Shown in pieces: positions 38,411 to 51,062 of a stretch of DNA of 64,000 nt. A program made the position numbers and the translations under genes. The notes beneath the pieces are model-generated. The model ran no database searches, was not told the origin of the DNA, and saw nothing but the letters and a program-made list of their open reading frames with translations. The DNA comes from Pyrenopolyporus hunteri. Taxonomy: Eukaryota > Ascomycota > Sordariomycetes > Xylariales > Hypoxylaceae. Every line of letters starts with the position of its first letter. Position 1 is the first letter of the stretch. The stretch spans positions 2,294,001-2,358,000 of the forward strand of contig CADCXC010000005.1 in NCBI GenBank assembly GCA_902806595.1. The letters are read 5' to 3'.

Positions 38411-41400
38411 ATGGAGAATCCTCGGGAGAAAGCCAGGGCCTCCTGGGGGTACGTCAACAGTTGCGAGATGCGCCGGATCGGATATCTTGGCTGACTTTGG
38501 TGGTAGGGATGCCCAGAAGATTCGCTCTGATATAATGGCCAAGGTAGCCAGCCTGAAGAAAGAACGCGGAACTACAAACACTACCTCTGCGTTCGAAGAG
38601 GTTGAGCAGATGATGGCCGAGTACGCGACTCTCCCACCTCCCTCCGATGCTGCTAGGTGCCCTAACGTTGTCGTTGCTCTAGATTTCGTTTGGCATGTAT
38701 GAATGTCATTAACCTTGACTTCGAGTATGCGGCTGGTAAGAATGTCGAACATTACCTGTGGCACGCTCATACTTTTCTCAACGGGGAGTACCGAAAGGTC
38801 ATAAGTCGCCTCCTGGCACAGAATCAGGTGGTCGTGAGGCGGAAGTTGGATAAACAGTATCGAGCTTTCCTGCGGACGTCCCAATCCTTCTACCGGGTTT
38901 ACATACAGAGACTGTCCGGACGGTTCTATATCCCACAGCTGCATCAGATTGCCCATAATACAGATATCGAGCCGGAATCAATCCCTCCCCCCGACTCAAC
39001 CCCTCCCTCCCAGCTCTCCGCAATGATTCTGAAATCGTGCCAGATTACTCTGGTTCACCTCGGAGACCTAGTCAGGTACAGATGTCAGTTGTCGGAGAAG
39101 GTTTCAAATTCGAGTACGAATTTCGATAAAGCTTTGGAGTACTACGGCTTAGCAAATGCTATTGATCCCGACGACGGCTCCGCTCATCACCAATTGGCCG
39201 TGTTGTATCAACTTCAAGGCCGACACCTTGACATCGTCTACCACTTTCACCGTTCCATCTGTGCCGCAAAACCACATCAGTTGGGTATCGACAATCTTGC
39301 ACGAGAGTTCAAGGGTCTAGAGAATTCCACCGCTTCTCGCAAGGGGCGGGATCCGTGCGAAACCATGGTCGCTTGGTTTCTCCGACTACACGCATACTTC
39401 TTTCAGGGGGAGCCTTTTTCCCAACAATCCGAACTAGAGGAGGAAGTGCTGCATCGTATAGAGATGGCCATGAAATCCGGCGCCGATGATACCATCTTAC
39501 AGAGGATGGCTTTTATCAATATTGCGGCGTATGACGTTGCTCTAGAAAGAGTGAGAGGTGAGTCTGCTACGGGTATCCCTCAGCTTCTACGAATTCGTAT
39601 GTTAACCAAATTTACAAGTTTCATGGACAATGCAAGGCTCCCAGTCCGCTCAATTCTTGTTGCGGTTCAATATTCGCACAGTTCTGGTCCTTCTTCGAAT
39701 CCTAAAGACCGAATTACTGACTGAGTCTGCGACGTCCTCGGTCTCCGAGGAGCGAAGCACGGCCCGTGATACCGACGAGAGTCCTATCGCCTTTAGTTCG
39801 CTCCTAACGAGGCTTCTCCCCCTTATCCGAATTTACGTATCCTGGATCTACGTTTCTAGGGCCGATGCTAATAACTATCGAGAATTCCTGGAACCCTACA
39901 TCAGCGATGCTTATAAGCTCCTTGCTGATACGCAAACTCTACTAAACGCAATCATCGACCAAGTTCGCAACACGGCCGTATCCAAGTATCTACTCTCGGA
40001 AGATCTAGAAGCACTTGGACTTAGACCCCTTGGAGATGAGGAGTTGCCATTATTCATACAAGCCGAAGACATGTTCGGTTCGAGTTCGCCGAGCGAATGC
40101 AAGCCTCGCAAGCCTCGCCAGAGAGCTTTCGGTCACCTGTACAACATCAATACGGAATCGGTTTGGCGTATTAGAGACATCGTCTACTGTGGACTTCTCT
40201 TAGCCGAGAGTTCGAGCTGCCCACTGGTTATCACCCTCAAACGCCACGAGGGACGTGATGTTGAATGCTGGTATTTTAGCGATGAAGCTTCCCAACAAAC
40301 TCCGACGGATCAAGCAACCATGTCTCGTATGCTAAATAAGCTTAAATTCGGCGGCTCGAAGACAAAGCCAGACGATTCAGCTCGCGGAGACCCGAGTCTC
40401 TTAGACCATGGTGTTGACATGACGGATTCAAAGCCACTTTACGGCGACGACGACATAGATCATAAGCCGCAGCCCCGACTTAATAAGGGGAAATCAGTCG
40501 CAGAGTCGGTCCCTAATTCACTGCTCGACACAGATCTTAGTGGCGATAGCGAAATGGTGAACATGGTGAATAAGCTTCTGGATCCAACTGACGACAGCAG
40601 GCCTCAATCGAGCCAAACGCAAGCTGACACAAGCTACGGCATGAATACCACCACGGCAAACGAGGTTTTCGGTCGATTCGTCTCGGATTCTGCGCATACG
40701 TCCGCTCAGCCCTCTCCCGTCTCTAAGACAATCCCCAATCTTCCATGGGGTTACTTCTACAAACCAACCCCGCACCGTCCCGGTAGTCAATCTAATAACC
40801 AGTTGCCCCTTAATGGCGATTACGTGCCTAGGAGTGCCCATGGTCAGATAGGCGACTTCGAGCCGTCCTCTTATCTAAATAATCTAGGTACGAACGCGTA
40901 CCAAGCTCAAATCCATGGCAAAGCGAGAGAAACCATGGTGCCATCACCGGCCCTTAATAGTCATCAGAGCAAAGGTTCTCATGACTCGCTGGAAGCGTCG
41001 CGAAGCGCAGTCCTCGATAGCTTGACTTCTGCTCTGTATGCCCAGCATGGCTTGGCCCCTGAAGATGCGCAGGCTGCGGACAATTTTGCGAGCCGCATGG
41101 GCGCCAGTCCTTATCTGGGGCCTAAACGATCGGCATCAGGGATGTCAACGTCACCCTACGTCCCAGAGGCTAAATCGCCTTACCTGAGCACCCTCGGAAC
41201 CGCTTCCGGCTCAAGCTACATAGAGCGTTCCACTGGCCAACTTGCGCCTACCCCCGATCCACCAAGTCCTCATGGGCCAGCCTGGTTAAGCAACCAAACT
41301 GGGCAGCAAAGTGGATCCCAAGAATACCGCAATCGCCTTCGAAAAACCTCAAGTCCCCTTGGGAATGGAATCAGCCTTGTACAACCAGGAACTCAAGCAT

Positions 41401-41756
41401 TGAAAACTAGCCATCGAGCAACCGACCCGGCCCAGAAGCAGCTCTCTCCTTGGCCCTACGAGCCTGCTAAAAGCGGCTCGACTTTCTCCTTTTCTCATCC
41501 CAGCAGCATTTACGGCGGTACGCCTGCCGCTCCCTCAGACGGTCCTTCTAACATAGTATTCTCTAATGGTGCATACTACAATGCTAGCACCCCATTTGGC
41601 CGACTCAGCGCGGGGCATAGCAATAGGGACGACCCTACGTACTACCAAAACCAAATTAAGAATGTCTTGGGCACCGAGGACGACTCCTACGACTACGAAC
41701 GTCAGATGCAGGGATCAGCACTGCTCAGTAATGATCGGAAGCCACGCCCAAAGTGA
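38411..41756 (+). CDS. EST1/SMG7-like protein
   Basis: Family members either recruit telomerase (Est1) or act in nonsense-mediated decay through a 14-3-3-like fold (SMG5/7, Ebs1). Four exons fit: 38411-38448, 38507-38620, 38683-39557 and 39619-41756, total 1,054 residues, all phases agreeing. The N-terminal domain includes DFEYAAGKNVEHYLW and HLGDLVRYR (about 176-184). The hallmark helical repeat EYYGLANAIDPDDGSAHHQLAVLY is at 203-226. Intron 3 restores VSWTMQGSQSAQFLLRFNIR, which is otherwise split between two frames. The second half has CPLVITLKRHE and then about 450 residues of disordered Ser/Pro/Gln-rich sequence. I see no PIN domain, as expected for the SMG7/Ebs1 type. Whether it serves telomeres or mRNA decay cannot be read from sequence. 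Confidence 0.88.
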
Positions 41757-43122
41757 TAACAGGGGCCATAATGTTGTCATATTTACTCTTAATATAAACA
41801 AGAGCAAACGTGGATTACCTGCCTAAAATCACTAAACAAAAGCACTATCCGGCTGCCCATGCTGTGCCTGACCATTCCGTCAAACCGATATTCCTGAATG
41901 ACGACGTACAACTAAAAGGTCCCAGGTCAAGAAGTCATAAATGACACGGCGGCTTCAGCCACTCCTGAAATCTTATCTACATCCACAATCCTCTATAAGA
42001 TTAGGGATAGGGCGAGGAGAGGTAGTCCAGAGTGTTCTTACGAGAAATCTACGGTAGGCGAGGGGGGAAGTAAATAAATAGTGGAGTTGGTATCGTTGTC
42101 GTTGGCGCAACAGATCATCATCTAGCAGATGGTACAGCACACGATGAATATTTCCCGGTTATATTTCGAGTCCGTGCGTGCAACATCGCTAATAGGAGAG
42201 AATCCAAAAGGATATTAATGGATGGTACTTAACTAATGGATAAGAAAGAAAGACAGTACTGAGCACGTACGTACGTACCTACTTCTAGTTCATATACCTA
42301 AGTCCGCTTGCGAACCCAAGACATTCGGAGCTCCCGTCATGGGGAAATAAGTACCTAAATGAGGATGAGGACCCTAATATATCGTTATTGTCACCGCCTT
42401 ACTTTTTTGCATGATCGCCGGCACGTGAGGAAACAAAAAAAAATTAAGTCTCACACCCATCACTCATTGTGAGTATCAACTTATTTTTTATTCATGTATT
42501 GATTTCACGTGTTGATTAGTATTTCGTATCGCAATGCCTATATAGAATAAGGCACCAGAGACGGCAACTTCTTCCTTCCAACGGCCGGAAAAGCTGCTGC
42601 CACGATCAACATCGAATGACTATTCGGCCAGAGAGCTCGCAACGCCAGCCACCGGCGATCGTACTCGTATTCGTACGTCCGTTTGGTTTCCGCTCGCCCC
42701 TATGACTGACTACCTACCTAAGCGTGCAAGGTGGGGTAGAGAGGGAGAGGGAGAGGGAAGCTCAACAGAAAAAAAGAACAACAGAGACAACGAGAAATAT
42801 ATGTATGTCCTCCAGTTGTTGAAACCCAGTTCGCGGATATCGAGAATGAAAAAAGATGTAGAAAAGATGATGCTGCGCGTTCTCCTTTCCTTTTCTTTAA
42901 ATCTCGCTTCGCTTTTTTTTGCAAGTGTAAATGCAAATCAGATGAGATCAGTAGCGACCCCCCCGCCTATGAATACCTTTCTACATGCCCTTCTTCCCGA
43001 GAACGCCGACCTTTGCGCCAAGTTGAGTAACGTCAAAGCCATTTAATTTTGGCGGATGCCACCGTGGTTATAGGTATAGGCACTGGCAGGTTATAACTGC
43101 CGTCTCAGGAGGAGCGTTGAAT
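41757..43122. other. Intergenic between convergent EST1-like and adenosine kinase genes
   Basis: No supported gene. It contains a GTAC/ACGT repeat at about 42,265-42,280 and a CTACCTACC motif at 42,708-42,720. A plus-strand frame of 114 codons (42,702-43,046) is Lys/Glu-rich then hydrophobic, with no family match, and I do not call it. Confidence 0.5.
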
Positions 43123-44560
43123 TTACGAGGAGGGTTGGTAGGTTTGTTTGGGGAAGGGGTATCTATCGTTCTTGTTAGCTATGATAACCTAACATATGAA
43201 AGGTCCATCCATCATTTGGCTTGGAGGAAGTGATTATCATGTGTTAGGGGATATAACTTACGAAGGACCCAGCTCCTGGATGCTCAGCCGGGCGAGCCAC
43301 TGGCCCATGTCGACGCTTTCTTCGAGGGACTTGCCCTGAACCAGGCCGGCGACGAAGCCACCAGCAAAGGCGTCACCGGCACCGTTGGTGTCGTTGATCT
43401 TAGAGGCGTCGATGGCGTGGACGGGGAACTCCTTGACCTCATCCTGACCCTGGATAGCGACGACAGTGGGCAGGGTACCCTGGGTGATGACGGCGACACG
43501 GGGCTTCTTGGTGTTAGCCTTGGGAAGGTTTGCGAGAGCCTTGGCGATGCCGGGGACGTCGGTCTCGGCGACGGGCAGGGAGTGCGAGCGCGCGTAAGCA
43601 GCGGCCTCAGACTCGTTGCAGATCACGTAGTCCCAGTAGGGGGAGGAGGCGTCGAGGGGCTCCTTGAAGAACTCGGCGATGAAGGGCGCCGAGATGTTCA
43701 CGATGAAGGTCTTGTTGTTGGCGGCAGCCTCTTCGCCAAGAGCCTGGATAGCCGGCGGGCAGACTGTGAAGTGGTAGCCGCCGACATAGTAGAACTCGGC
43801 GTTCTTGACGAGCTTCCAGATCTCGGGGCTCTTCAGGTGGTCGAGGTCGTAGTGGTTGGCAGCGCCGAGATCGGTGCACAGACTCCGGTTGTGGCCTGTG
43901 ATGACAACGCCGCAGCGGCCCGTGGGCACCTTGGGGTCGACACGGTACTCTACACGTAGGCCAACCTGCTTGACGGCGTCGCGCAGGATGGCGGCGTACT
44001 TGTCGTCACCGACGCCGCCGAGGTAGACGACGCTGTTGGGCGGGAGGATGTACGAGGCACCGCGAGCAGTGTTCTGGGCGGCGCCTCCGGCGATCAGCTT
44101 GGCGTCATAGTTGTTCAACAGCTCGTCGTAGAGCGGGGTGTGCTCGGGCGAAGCTAGGATCGCATCATTGGCCTTCAGATTGTACTTCTTGAGCAGCTCC
44201 TCGTTGCCTACGGCTTGGATATCTAAAATCGGGGATGTCAGCAAGAGGTTCATAGAAGCGGTAAAATTCACATAAACATAACACCGCAGAGTCAATGTCG
44301 TTGAATAGCATATATCGCTAAGTCACTCCAAAAAATCGAAGCCGTAGCTCGAGTATAGCCTTTTTAGGGTCTCAGACATCTAAGTAATTGGTAGCTCTAG
44401 GGTTGTTTCTGAGCTTGCTCTGGCTTACGGGCTTGTCGAGGGGCAGTTTTTTAACCCCTCGCCAAGTCCAATTGAGTTAGGGTCATGGCAAATTTAAAAT
44501 TCACATACCGAGAAGAGGGTTCTCTAAGCATAGGAGTACATATTCCTTATTAGCGGCCAT
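43123..44560 (-). CDS. ADK1: Adenosine kinase
   Basis: Phosphorylates adenosine to AMP with ATP, for purine salvage and to clear adenosine released from the S-adenosylmethionine cycle. Three exons fit: 44560-44509, 44222-43262 and 43162-43123, for 350 residues, the family length. PfkB-type features are LENPLLDIQAVG at the N-terminus, the Gly-rich AGGAAQNTARGA, and the signature DTNGAGDAFAGGF with the catalytic Asp at about 301. Intron 2 interrupts GPS just before the C-terminal YPFPKQTY, the normal end of fungal adenosine kinases; without it the protein would stop early. Upstream of the chosen ATG the frame stays open for 93 codons to an ATG at 44839, and that stretch begins like a mitochondrial presequence (noted separately). 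Strong third-position C/G bias suggests high expression. Confidence 0.96.
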
Positions 44561-45646
44561 TGTGGATAGGAAACGTCGTCGTTTGGCGGCGGCTTGTGTT
44601 GGTGAAGATGGATGTAAAAGGTTGGGCAGTGGCGGTTGAAAAGGACCCTTATAATAATAATGATTATTTTGGCGGGGTGAGATTTTATAGCAGACCGGAG
44701 TAGCGGTAGTGCAGGCGTACACGCAGGAAGCGACGTGGGCGGCGTTGGTGGGGTTGGTTCCAGTTGTTGAATAAGACCGCAGCGCACCTGAGATTGTCCG
44801 AGGGATCAACCTGGAGGGCAGGCGGGTGGGGATCGGCATATTTAGGCTTATGTATTGGGGTACTGTATGTACCTATAGGTACCTACGTTACACGGAAAAT
44901 CTTAGCTTAGGTATCTCTTCGGAGACTGTATGGATTACCGGGGGACTTTAGAGTACCTTATATATAATTCCTGATAAGATCGTGCTTTTGGACGGGAATA
45001 ATAAACTGAGGCTAAGATGGGCAATAAAATAAAATTGGCGTAAGTTTTACTGAATTCTATACCAAGGATCAAAGACGGTTCTTAAGTATATATGCGTAGC
45101 TTTTAGTTAAGCTTCTTCATCCACGCTAGTCCCTATCGTATGATATCATGCCCTACTAGGTAAGACGATACATAGATTATCGGCCATCCACCATATTCTA
45201 TGTATGTTACGGGTAGACGTGGATGGGACCATTTCCTCGGTCTCATCACGCGAGAATTGGTCGGAATTCAGCTTTGTCAAAATAGGTTCCACTTAAGCCT
45301 ATATGCATGGACTTGGACGTGGAAGCTGGGCTGGATACGCTTATTCATACACCTATCCATCCATCCATTCATCCATCCACCCATCTAGCAAATCCTCTCC
45401 CTACTAATGCTCCCGAGAACCACTTCCTCTTTCTCGTCGGTCATTATCGTTATTGCTCTACCGTAGCTCTCACTAACTTCACGAGGAGGGGGTGACGACT
45501 GAAAAAGCATGCGCAGAAAGAATCTGATGCCGGGTACTTCCATTGAGCCTATCTCATTTCATAGCTCGCCTGTACCTAGAGAGATGCAAGTGCAATCAAG
45601 TAAAACTCCAACCGCCGTGATGAACCATGACCTGGAGAACCCATTT
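44561..45646. other. Intergenic between adenosine kinase and uL2 genes
   Basis: Upstream region of adenosine kinase and 3' flank of the ribosomal protein gene. A CCAT/CATT microsatellite lies at 45,353-45,386 and TACC motifs at 44,870-44,886. No independent gene is seen. Confidence 0.5.
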
Positions 45647-46695
45647 TTACTCCTTCGTCTTCTGGGTACCACGCAGCAGACCCGTCCGTCTGGCTGCGAT
45701 GAGACCCGCCTTCTGACCCTGTGCAGCGTATCGGGAAATCGTAGAGGCCTTTCCGATATGTTGATGGTTACCCTAGAGAAGCGAGCCCGCGTTAGCATCA
45801 ACAAACATCACCACAACCATAGCCACAGCCACAGCCACAACCACAATCCCCAGGATCCGGTTCTACTTACACCACCGTGAGGATGGTCGACGGGGTTCAT
45901 GGCAACACCACGAGTCTTGGGCCAGGAGTTGCGCTTGACGGCGAACTTATGCTTGGCGCGCGAGGCCTTGAGGAGGGGCTTGTCGGTTCGGCCACCACCG
46001 GCAACGATACCGATCATGCCTCGCGAGCTGCTGCTGATGACCTTCTTGGCGCCCGAGGGGAGCTTGATTCGGGTCTTGCCCTCGTCGGGGTTGTGGCCGA
46101 CGACGGTCACGTAGTTGCCCGAGGTGCGGCCCAGGGTGCCTCGGTCACCAACCTTCTCCTCCACGTTCGAGATGACGGTACCTTCGGGCATCGACGAGAG
46201 GGGGAGGACGTTTCCGACGGTGAGGGCGGCGTTCTTGCCGGCGTAGATGAATTGGCCGGTGTACATGCCCTCGTTGGCGATGAAGGTCTCGGTGATCTGC
46301 TTGAACTTGTAGGGGGAGCGGAAGACGACGCGGGCCAGAGGAGCACCACGACCAGGGTCGTGGATGATCTCCTTGATCACGCCTCGGACGTATCCATGGC
46401 GCTCAGCGTAGTCGAGAGATCGGAACTTGGCCGGAGCCTTGCGCAAGCGGGTGTTGGCGGCTGGAGAAAAAACAAAGGTGAGTTTGATATTTCAATTTGC
46501 GCCGAAGGAAATTGAGAGACGATCGCAATCGAGCCGGGAACTGGGAGGAATTTGGTATCGCGAAGGAACTTACTGAAGATGCCGCCGTGGCCCTTCCTCT
46601 GGTTACGAATCTATTTATCGCGTCCGATTAGCGGTGATGGTCCCAATTAACGGAGATGAAATAGCGGAAATGATGGAACATACCACGCGACCCAT
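45647..46695 (-). CDS. RPL2: 60S ribosomal protein uL2 (L2/L8)
   Basis: uL2 sits beside the peptidyl-transferase centre of the large subunit. Four exons fit: 46695-46684, 46610-46574, 46460-45871 and 45772-45647, giving 254 residues, exactly the eukaryotic length. Exon 1 encodes only MGRV and exon 2 IRNQRKGHGGIF, a split common in fungal ribosomal genes. Conserved blocks are TRLRKAPAKFRSLDYAER, HDPGRGAPLA and MNPVDHPHGGGNHQHIG, with the functionally important His in HPHGGG directly at the exon 3/4 junction. The end is RTGLLRGTQKTKE. Intron 3 (45,773-45,870) contains imperfect TGTGGC hexamers. It shares a divergent upstream region with the RRM gene. Confidence 0.97.
45805..45849 (-). repeat. 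Hexamer repeat in uL2 intron 3
   Basis: About seven imperfect copies of a six-base unit, (A)CCACAGC-type on the plus strand, giving TGTGGC on the coding strand. It lies wholly inside intron 3 between donor and acceptor, and reads in frame with exon 3 as alternating Leu-Trp if the intron is not removed. Confidence 0.8.
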
Positions 46696-47383
46696 GATGC
46701 CGGTCTATTATGCGTAATTCGTGATGTTGAGAGAATGAAGGTTTGGAGGGTTGGTTTAGGTGATTGAAGAAATTTGGAAGAGGCAGCGGAAATTCGAGAG
46801 CCGACAATTTTCCCTCGATGCAAGAAGATTGTGTGGGTTGCGCCCACCTGGCTGACCCTAATCGCTTGCTGTACGTATCTTTTTTTATGGAACCCGGCCT
46901 ATGCCCTTTCTCTTCTTGGTTAGGTACTTGGTACACAGTACGAAAGAGAGTTTTAGAGTGTGCGCAGTAAAGCCACAGTAGCCACAGTCTCTATGTAATT
47001 GTGGGTCGGACCTACATAGATGGAGAATTGCAGACCGCAAAGCCACAGGAAAAGACGCGCCAACCCCCTGTAGCAAGGTCCAAGTTCGCGCGCTCTTAAT
47101 ACAATCTTCACTCAACTTCATCCATCATCAGCCCGCCATTAGCTTATTCGAACCTTTCCACCTTTCTACCTTTTTACCTCCCTCAAGTTTCCAACATCTC
47201 ATTTGGGATACCTTTTTCTGTATTGACCCAAAGTACCTACTTTCGCCACAAGTTTAATCAGAGAATTACAATTACTTTCGACAACCCGATCAACAGTCCC
47301 TTCTCTATCCTTGTTTGTCGTTACCTTCGCCTCGTAATCTTCTCCGGCACGAGGCTCGAGGCTCGGCATACCACAACGCAACA
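46696..47383. promoter_or_regulatory. Divergent promoter region, uL2 and RRM gene
   Basis: 688 bases between starts. The word AAGCCACAG occurs at about 46,971-46,979 and 47,039-47,047, with a further GCCACAG directly after the first. Repeated short words in a ribosomal-protein promoter suggest a factor site, but I cannot name it. The half near the RRM gene is pyrimidine-rich. Confidence 0.4.
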
Positions 47384-48580
47384 ATGGCGAAGCAACGCGC
47401 GACAGAGTTCGAGAAGATCATCAACGAGGGTAGGCTAATCTCAACCATAAATATACCTGACTTACAGAATTAATGCTCGAATTTAACCCTATGCTCAAAT
47501 GGAACGCCCATTAAACTAACACTCAACTTCACCAGGCCGAGAGCGCAAGAAGAACGAAGCTCTTGCCGCCCGTATCTTCAAGAGGGATGGCCACCGACGG
47601 GCAAGCGCACCTGCTGGTGGCTCCCTCGCAAGTCGAGCCGGCGTAAATAAGGTACACCGTCACTCTCAATCTTAGTCCGAGCTCGCTGTCTTGCCTCCAA
47701 GTTATACTAATCTAATATCCTCGATAAAGCGATTGTCCTCGGCTGCGCGCATTCCAACCGGTGATATTAACGGCGAATGGACTCACGACCTTCACAACAC
47801 TCGCGGCAATAACGCAAAGGCCCAGAATGCCAATTCCCTAGCGGCTCGAATCCACGCACCGGGCACACCCGCGCCGAAACTCAAAAATACACAGCGCAAT
47901 ACGCGATCGAACCGTGCAGCTCAGCTCGCCAATGCCTACGAGCGAACAACCTCATCGGCTGCGACCGCGCGACAGCAGATCAATAATCGATCAGCGCCCA
48001 GCCAATCTTCAGGACCAGGCATGACGATTCGAGGCCTAGCCGGACCATTTGTCGTCATGGCACAGAACTTCGCGCCTGGAACTACCGCCGCCGACATAGA
48101 GAGTGCTGTGAGCCCTGTTTGTGGCATAATCAGCAGCTGCCGCCTCGTCAAGATTCATCCCATCGTAATCGCGGAGCTCGTCTTCGAGAGTAAGGAGGCG
48201 GCGGACCGAGCAATCCAGACCTTCAACAATCAAACAGTAAGTTCCATTCTCGAACCTAACCTTCTGGCATAGAGGGTTAACAAGCGCAACAGGCCGATGG
48301 CCGAACCCTTCATGTATATATGAAGCCGGGCGGCGCTTATCGATCTACACCGCCTACCGGACCCCGCGCCCAGCGTGATTACGAGACTCGGTCGGGTGGT
48401 AACAACGTTGTAGTGGACGGTTCAATGGGTTTCGACGACCCGATGGACACGGACACGCCCGGCGGCACTTACTCCAACGGGGGTGGCCTATATAGTGACA
48501 CCATGGTCCCCAAGAACCGTTCCAACGAATCGAACAGCAACAACACGCGCAGGGGTAGAGGCTTCCGGGGCGGGCGATAG
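47384..48580 (+). CDS. RRM-domain RNA-binding protein with RGG-like tail
   Basis: Four exons fit: 47384-47429, 47536-47651, 47730-48236 and 48293-48580, for 318 residues. The N-terminus is MAKQRATEFEKIINEGRERK, a charged helix. A basic, Ala/Asn-rich linker follows. Residues about 155-235 form an RRM-like fold, with PFVVMAQNFAPGTTAADIESAV as the RNP2 side and AELVFESKEAADRAIQTFNNQTADGRTLHVYMKPG as the RNP1 side. The aromatic RNP residues are poorly kept. The protein ends RRGRGFRGGR. A short N-terminal helix, single RRM and terminal Arg/Gly motif resemble the Yra1/ALYREF mRNA-export adaptors, but that is inference from architecture. Divergent from uL2 and convergent with YAK1. Confidence 0.8.
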
Positions 48581-51062
48581 GACCCCCAGCCAAAAAATGA
48601 TGATGAAATGGCGGACTCGCTGTACCCAGACATCTACTCGTCTCCTACCGACCGTTACGGCCAGGACCGCCAGAACCGATTTCGTCGAGATCAGCCTTCT
48701 TAAGGGCATTAGGAACAGTGTTATTCGGATCAGTACCAGTCGGGCCGGGGCCGCTAGGGTCAGTGGTGAACCGAATGGTCCCGGAAGGCATACCTACCGA
48801 AGCTTCCACGGAGTGGGATTGAGCTTATGCGTAACACGGCTATCTGAAAGAAGAGAGGACATCCAACTATACCCCTAGACAAGTCAATCTCTTCAATGCA
48901 ACCATTCTTGCTATCGGCGTAGGATAGGGGGTTATGAAAGCAGGGAATTATTTGAATATCCCTAGGCGAAGCATCTATCGTATAAGACGGCGGGGGGGAG
49001 AAAGCCGGTCTTAAAAAGGGGATTCCTTTTATTTACCTTACCTAATGAAGAAGCATGTACCATTACCACACAGAAACGGATACGACCGATCTGTTTCTTA
49101 TGCAACGAATAGTGCACACCGGGATAATGAATGGGAGGGTAAGCGGGGGGGTTTACACGGGCATGTATACGTATTATCCCTTGCGGACAGCAGGATAGGT
49201 GGTAGGTACCTACCTATCACGGTTAGGTAATAGGACTCCGAGAAGGCCGCGAATAGGCCGGTTTATTACGCGCGCTAAGGCTTCTATGCAGGCGATAACT
49301 ACCTGAGAGGTGACTTCGCGTTATGACTTGCTGATCGTGCTGTCGTCCCTTGCGTGTTAGCTCTGTGTGCTCGTGGAGTTAGTCGGGGCGTGGGAGTATG
49401 GGAGGAAGTAAACTAAACCCGGCGTTCCCCGCGGACCGCCCGATGCCGAGGAAGGAAATGGGAGGTCGGTTCGAAGTAAGGGATAGATCGTAAGTGCGTA
49501 AATGTTCTATACGTAGGTACCTACCTCCTTATAGGTATCTCGGTAGGTTGAGATAGGTATACATACGTACGTCGGGCGCGTATTTCTACCTACCAGGTAA
49601 ATTCAGGTAGAAAGAATTGACATACCTACCTAGGCAGGCAAGCAGGCGGGCAGGCAGACACCAAGGCGGAACAGCCGAAGGAAGTTATAGATAGAACTTC
49701 AGGTGGTGAAGGATGTGGCGCTAAGAAGCGGCGTGGAGATATTCGTTGTATGTAGGTTGATAGATCAGCTACCTGTGATATACCTAGCCGTGTGTCTTGG
49801 TAATCGCCTACCTACGTATGTCAGGAGCTCATTTACCCTCCCGTCTACTCGGTTGTCGCCTAGAGGGCGGATGGATACCGGGATTAGCTTGATATCGTGA
49901 GATATATTTATGTGTATAAATGCGCGTATGTTAGGCGATAGTCTGGCTATCCGTGTGTATTCGTAATGTTCAAGCACCTAGGTGGTAGGTGTCCAGGGAA
50001 TTGAGGTATGTGAGTAGGAGGCAAGTAACATACTAAGCCTACTCTGCTCCCTCCACCATACCCTTCCCCCTACGCTACCCTACGTACCTCTACGTATAAT
50101 AGACCAGCGGCGGTACAGACATCCACACATGCAGATGGATAGAAAGGTCAGTTCATAATATCATGTTTCAATGCTCTTTCTCAGCTCGTGCATGTCTGTC
50201 TGCTAGCCCCTTCCCCTTCCCCTTTCCCGTAATTTAGAAGAAAAGAAGAAGAAAGAAAAAGCCACCGGTGGACCACCACCACCTATCCATTCATTCATTC
50301 ATTCATCCGCGCGTCCACCGGCCCCTACTCCGTGAAGCATACCTCCCCTCTCCCCCTTTTACCTACCTACCTATACATCCATCTCTCTCCGCCGGCCCCG
50401 GCCCCGCCCTCGGTGCAGAATGTTACCGCTCTTGCTGTAGGCTCTCATAGTGACAGACAGCCGTATCTCATAGCGTAGATTGCGCCGGCTCGGGCCGTGT
50501 GGAAGACAACGGTTCCGACGTGAGTGAAGATGATGCTTAACCCTTAGCTCCGGATGTACTCTATACAAAGCTAAGAGTTGGTCCCGCTATACAGCCGAGT
50601 CTAGAGATTCCGAGCAAGGACGTGGGGCCCGATTCTACTACGGCCGGCCGGTCGGTCTCCTGGGATGTTGTCTTGAAGCGGATTTTCTGCCGAGGGCCCA
50701 AGGGCGCCTACCCTACTACCAATGCTATGTGCGCTGAAATGCCATCAATCTCCGAACCGATCTGTGCAGCAAAGGAAAAGAAGAGAAGAATAAAACTTTT
50801 CGGGCAATCTAGATTGCACCCTATGTTCTGTGGGTATCATACACGCACGCACGCCTGTAATAATTCCCTGCCGGGGAGCGGACGGACAAGCACGACAGCC
50901 TCCGATGGATTCTGTTGGTGATACCGCTGCTACCAACCCAGCTAGGAATTATACCTGATCTGGAGAGTTCGGGTATTGACGGGCTGAGATCGGCTGTAAT
51001 AATCTCAACGTATATCGCCATACACGGCTCTGCTATTTGGGACGCCGTAGCTAGAGACGTCT
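48581..51062. other. Intergenic between convergent RRM gene and YAK1
   Basis: 2.5 kb without a supported gene. It is dense in TACC/GGTA motifs (49,195-49,220, 49,513-49,650, 49,800-49,815, 50,360-50,375) and has an ATTC microsatellite at 50,287-50,306. The part straight after the RRM stop (to about 48,880) is likely 3' UTR. Confidence 0.5.

Noticed and set aside
42702..43046. 114-codon plus-strand frame with a hydrophobic middle
   Set aside because: Starts in a TACC microsatellite, composition shifts midway, and no homology is recognised; most likely 3' flank.
43417..43959. 180-codon open frame on the plus strand inside the adenosine kinase gene
   Set aside because: Antisense shadow of a C/G-ending-codon-rich exon; low-complexity Gly/Asp/Val composition and no family character.
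45877..46515. 212-codon plus-strand frame over the uL2 gene
   Set aside because: Antisense shadow of a strongly codon-biased ribosomal gene; the minus strand encodes an unmistakable uL2.
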